Source: Acinetobacter qingfengensis (GTDB taxonomy: Bacteria; Pseudomonadota; Gammaproteobacteria; Pseudomonadales; Moraxellaceae). Taken from it: 64,000 bases of DNA. The DNA lies in contig NZ_VXKN01000011.1 of NCBI RefSeq assembly GCF_008693185.1, forward strand, positions 62,001 to 126,000, written 5' to 3'. The notes below the pieces were generated by a model, which saw only the letters and a program-made list of their open reading frames with translations, was not told where the DNA came from and ran no database searches. This document shows, in pieces, positions 63,457 through 64,000 of this stretch; position 1 is the stretch's first letter; each line of letters opens with the position of its first letter. A program made the position numbers and the translations under genes.

Positions 63457-64000
63457 ATGTCTAAACAAATTAGCTTTAATGCTTTTGAAATGAACTGTAT
63501 TGCCCATCAATCTCCCGGTTTATGGCGGCATCCTCAAGATCGTTCCATAGAGTATAAAGATCTGGAATATTGGACAGATTTAGCAAAAATACTGGAAAAA
63601 GGGCTATTTGACGGTATATTTATCGCTGATGTATTGGGAATTTATGACGTTTATCATCAAAGTGCAGAATATGCTTTAACCGGGGGAGTACAGGTTCCTG
63701 TAAATGATCCATTACAAATCGTACCTGCTATGGCAGCAGTGACCCGCCATTTAGGATTTGGTGTAACAACTTCAATTTCGTTTGAACATCCTTATCCATT
63801 TGCCAGACGCCTAAGTACTTTAGATCATTTAACTAAAGGTCGGGTGGGTTGGAATATTGTCACTTCATATTTAGAAAGTGGTTCTAAAAATCTTGGATTA
63901 AAAACTCAAGTAAATCATGATAATCGTTATGACATTGCTGATGAATATCTTGAAGTTTTATATAAACTCTGGGAAGGTTCATGGGAAAATGATGCTGTTT
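63457..64000 (+). CDS. NtaA/SnaA/DszA-family FMN-dependent monooxygenase (5' part; runs off the window)
   Basis: The first 181 codons are seen and the frame stays open to the window end; full proteins have about 440-460 residues. The pattern AFEMNCIAHQSPGLWRHP, then LEKGLFDGIFIADVLGIYDVY and RLSTLDHLTKGRVGWNIVTSYLESG, is typical of NtaA/SoxA/DszA/SnaA two-component monooxygenases. They use FMNH2 from a partner reductase and act on nitrilotriacetate, EDTA, dibenzothiophene sulfone or sulfur/amine compounds. The luciferase-like TIM barrel is clear. The substrate cannot be told from this part. Confidence 0.9.
   Translation, partial: MSKQISFNAFEMNCIAHQSPGLWRHPQDRSIEYKDLEYWTDLAKILEKGLFDGIFIADVLGIYDVYHQSAEYALTGGVQVPVNDPLQIVPAMAAVTRHLGFGVTTSISFEHPYPFARRLSTLDHLTKGRVGWNIVTSYLESGSKNLGLKTQVNHDNRYDIADEYLEVLYKLWEGSWENDAV

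Noticed and set aside
1-64000. CRISPR arrays, rRNA, complete tRNA genes, insertion sequences
   Set aside because: No regularly spaced repeats, rRNA blocks, full cloverleaf sequences or intact transposase genes were seen on reading; short or degenerate ones could be missed by eye.

Overview
The window looks like chromosomal DNA from an Acinetobacter species, probably environmental. It is AT-rich throughout. The efflux system at 21-27 kb reads as AdeRS/AdeAB of Acinetobacter along its length, and the zinc-starvation genes at 17-19.6 kb match the ZrlA/ZigA arrangement described in A. baumannii. No rRNA, intact tRNA, CRISPR array or intact insertion sequence was seen. Everything here is read by eye from the sequence; family names rest on motifs and remembered family sequences, not on database searches.

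Layout. 0-3.4 kb is a graveyard: a tRNA-like 3' end with a terminator, a frameshifted HEPN-type gene, a phage-type gene broken by an in-frame amber codon, one small exported protein, and decayed pieces of an M16 peptidase and of an MHS-family transporter. 3.4-10.5 kb holds a 1000-residue fusion of an NCS1 permease with a GMC flavoprotein dehydrogenase, a PuuC-like aldehyde dehydrogenase and an intact MHS transporter. This looks like uptake plus two-step oxidation of an alcohol. 10.8-16.4 kb has a GNAT/LysR pair, a DapA-like lyase plus class II aldolase divergent from a MocR regulator, and two more gene remnants. 16.4-19.6 kb is metal control: a Fur protein, then a Zur-type palindrome, zrlA, a Zur-like regulator and zigA. 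19.9-27.4 kb is an efflux island (adeRS divergent from adeAB, followed by a Bcr/CflA transporter), then another MocR regulator.

29-44.2 kb could work as a cyanide-handling neighbourhood. It has a CioAB-type bd oxidase with a DUF2474 small protein, a divergent unit with an unknown protein, a CysI-type sirohaem reductase and a CidA/LrgB pair, then a sigma-54 activator divergent from a Nit1C cluster (nitrilase, radical SAM, GNAT, AIR-synthase-like, flavoprotein). The Nit1C cluster has a clear -24/-12 promoter and three upstream repeats. Its NitF- and NitG-type genes are joined in one reading frame.

44.2-64 kb is catabolic. A hydrolase/LysR pair and an Old Yellow Enzyme/HxlR pair precede a complete phenylpropionate (hca-mhp) pathway: MhpT-like importer, OprD-type porin, MhpC hydrolase, two HcaR-like regulators, and a nine-gene operon hcaE-hcaF-hcaC-hcaB-mhpB-hcaD-mhpD-mhpF-mhpE. 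This would convert phenylpropionate (or cinnamate) through 2,3-dihydroxyphenylpropionate to acetyl-CoA, pyruvate and succinate (or fumarate). The window ends with a glutamine amidotransferase and the first part of an NtaA/DszA-type FMN monooxygenase.
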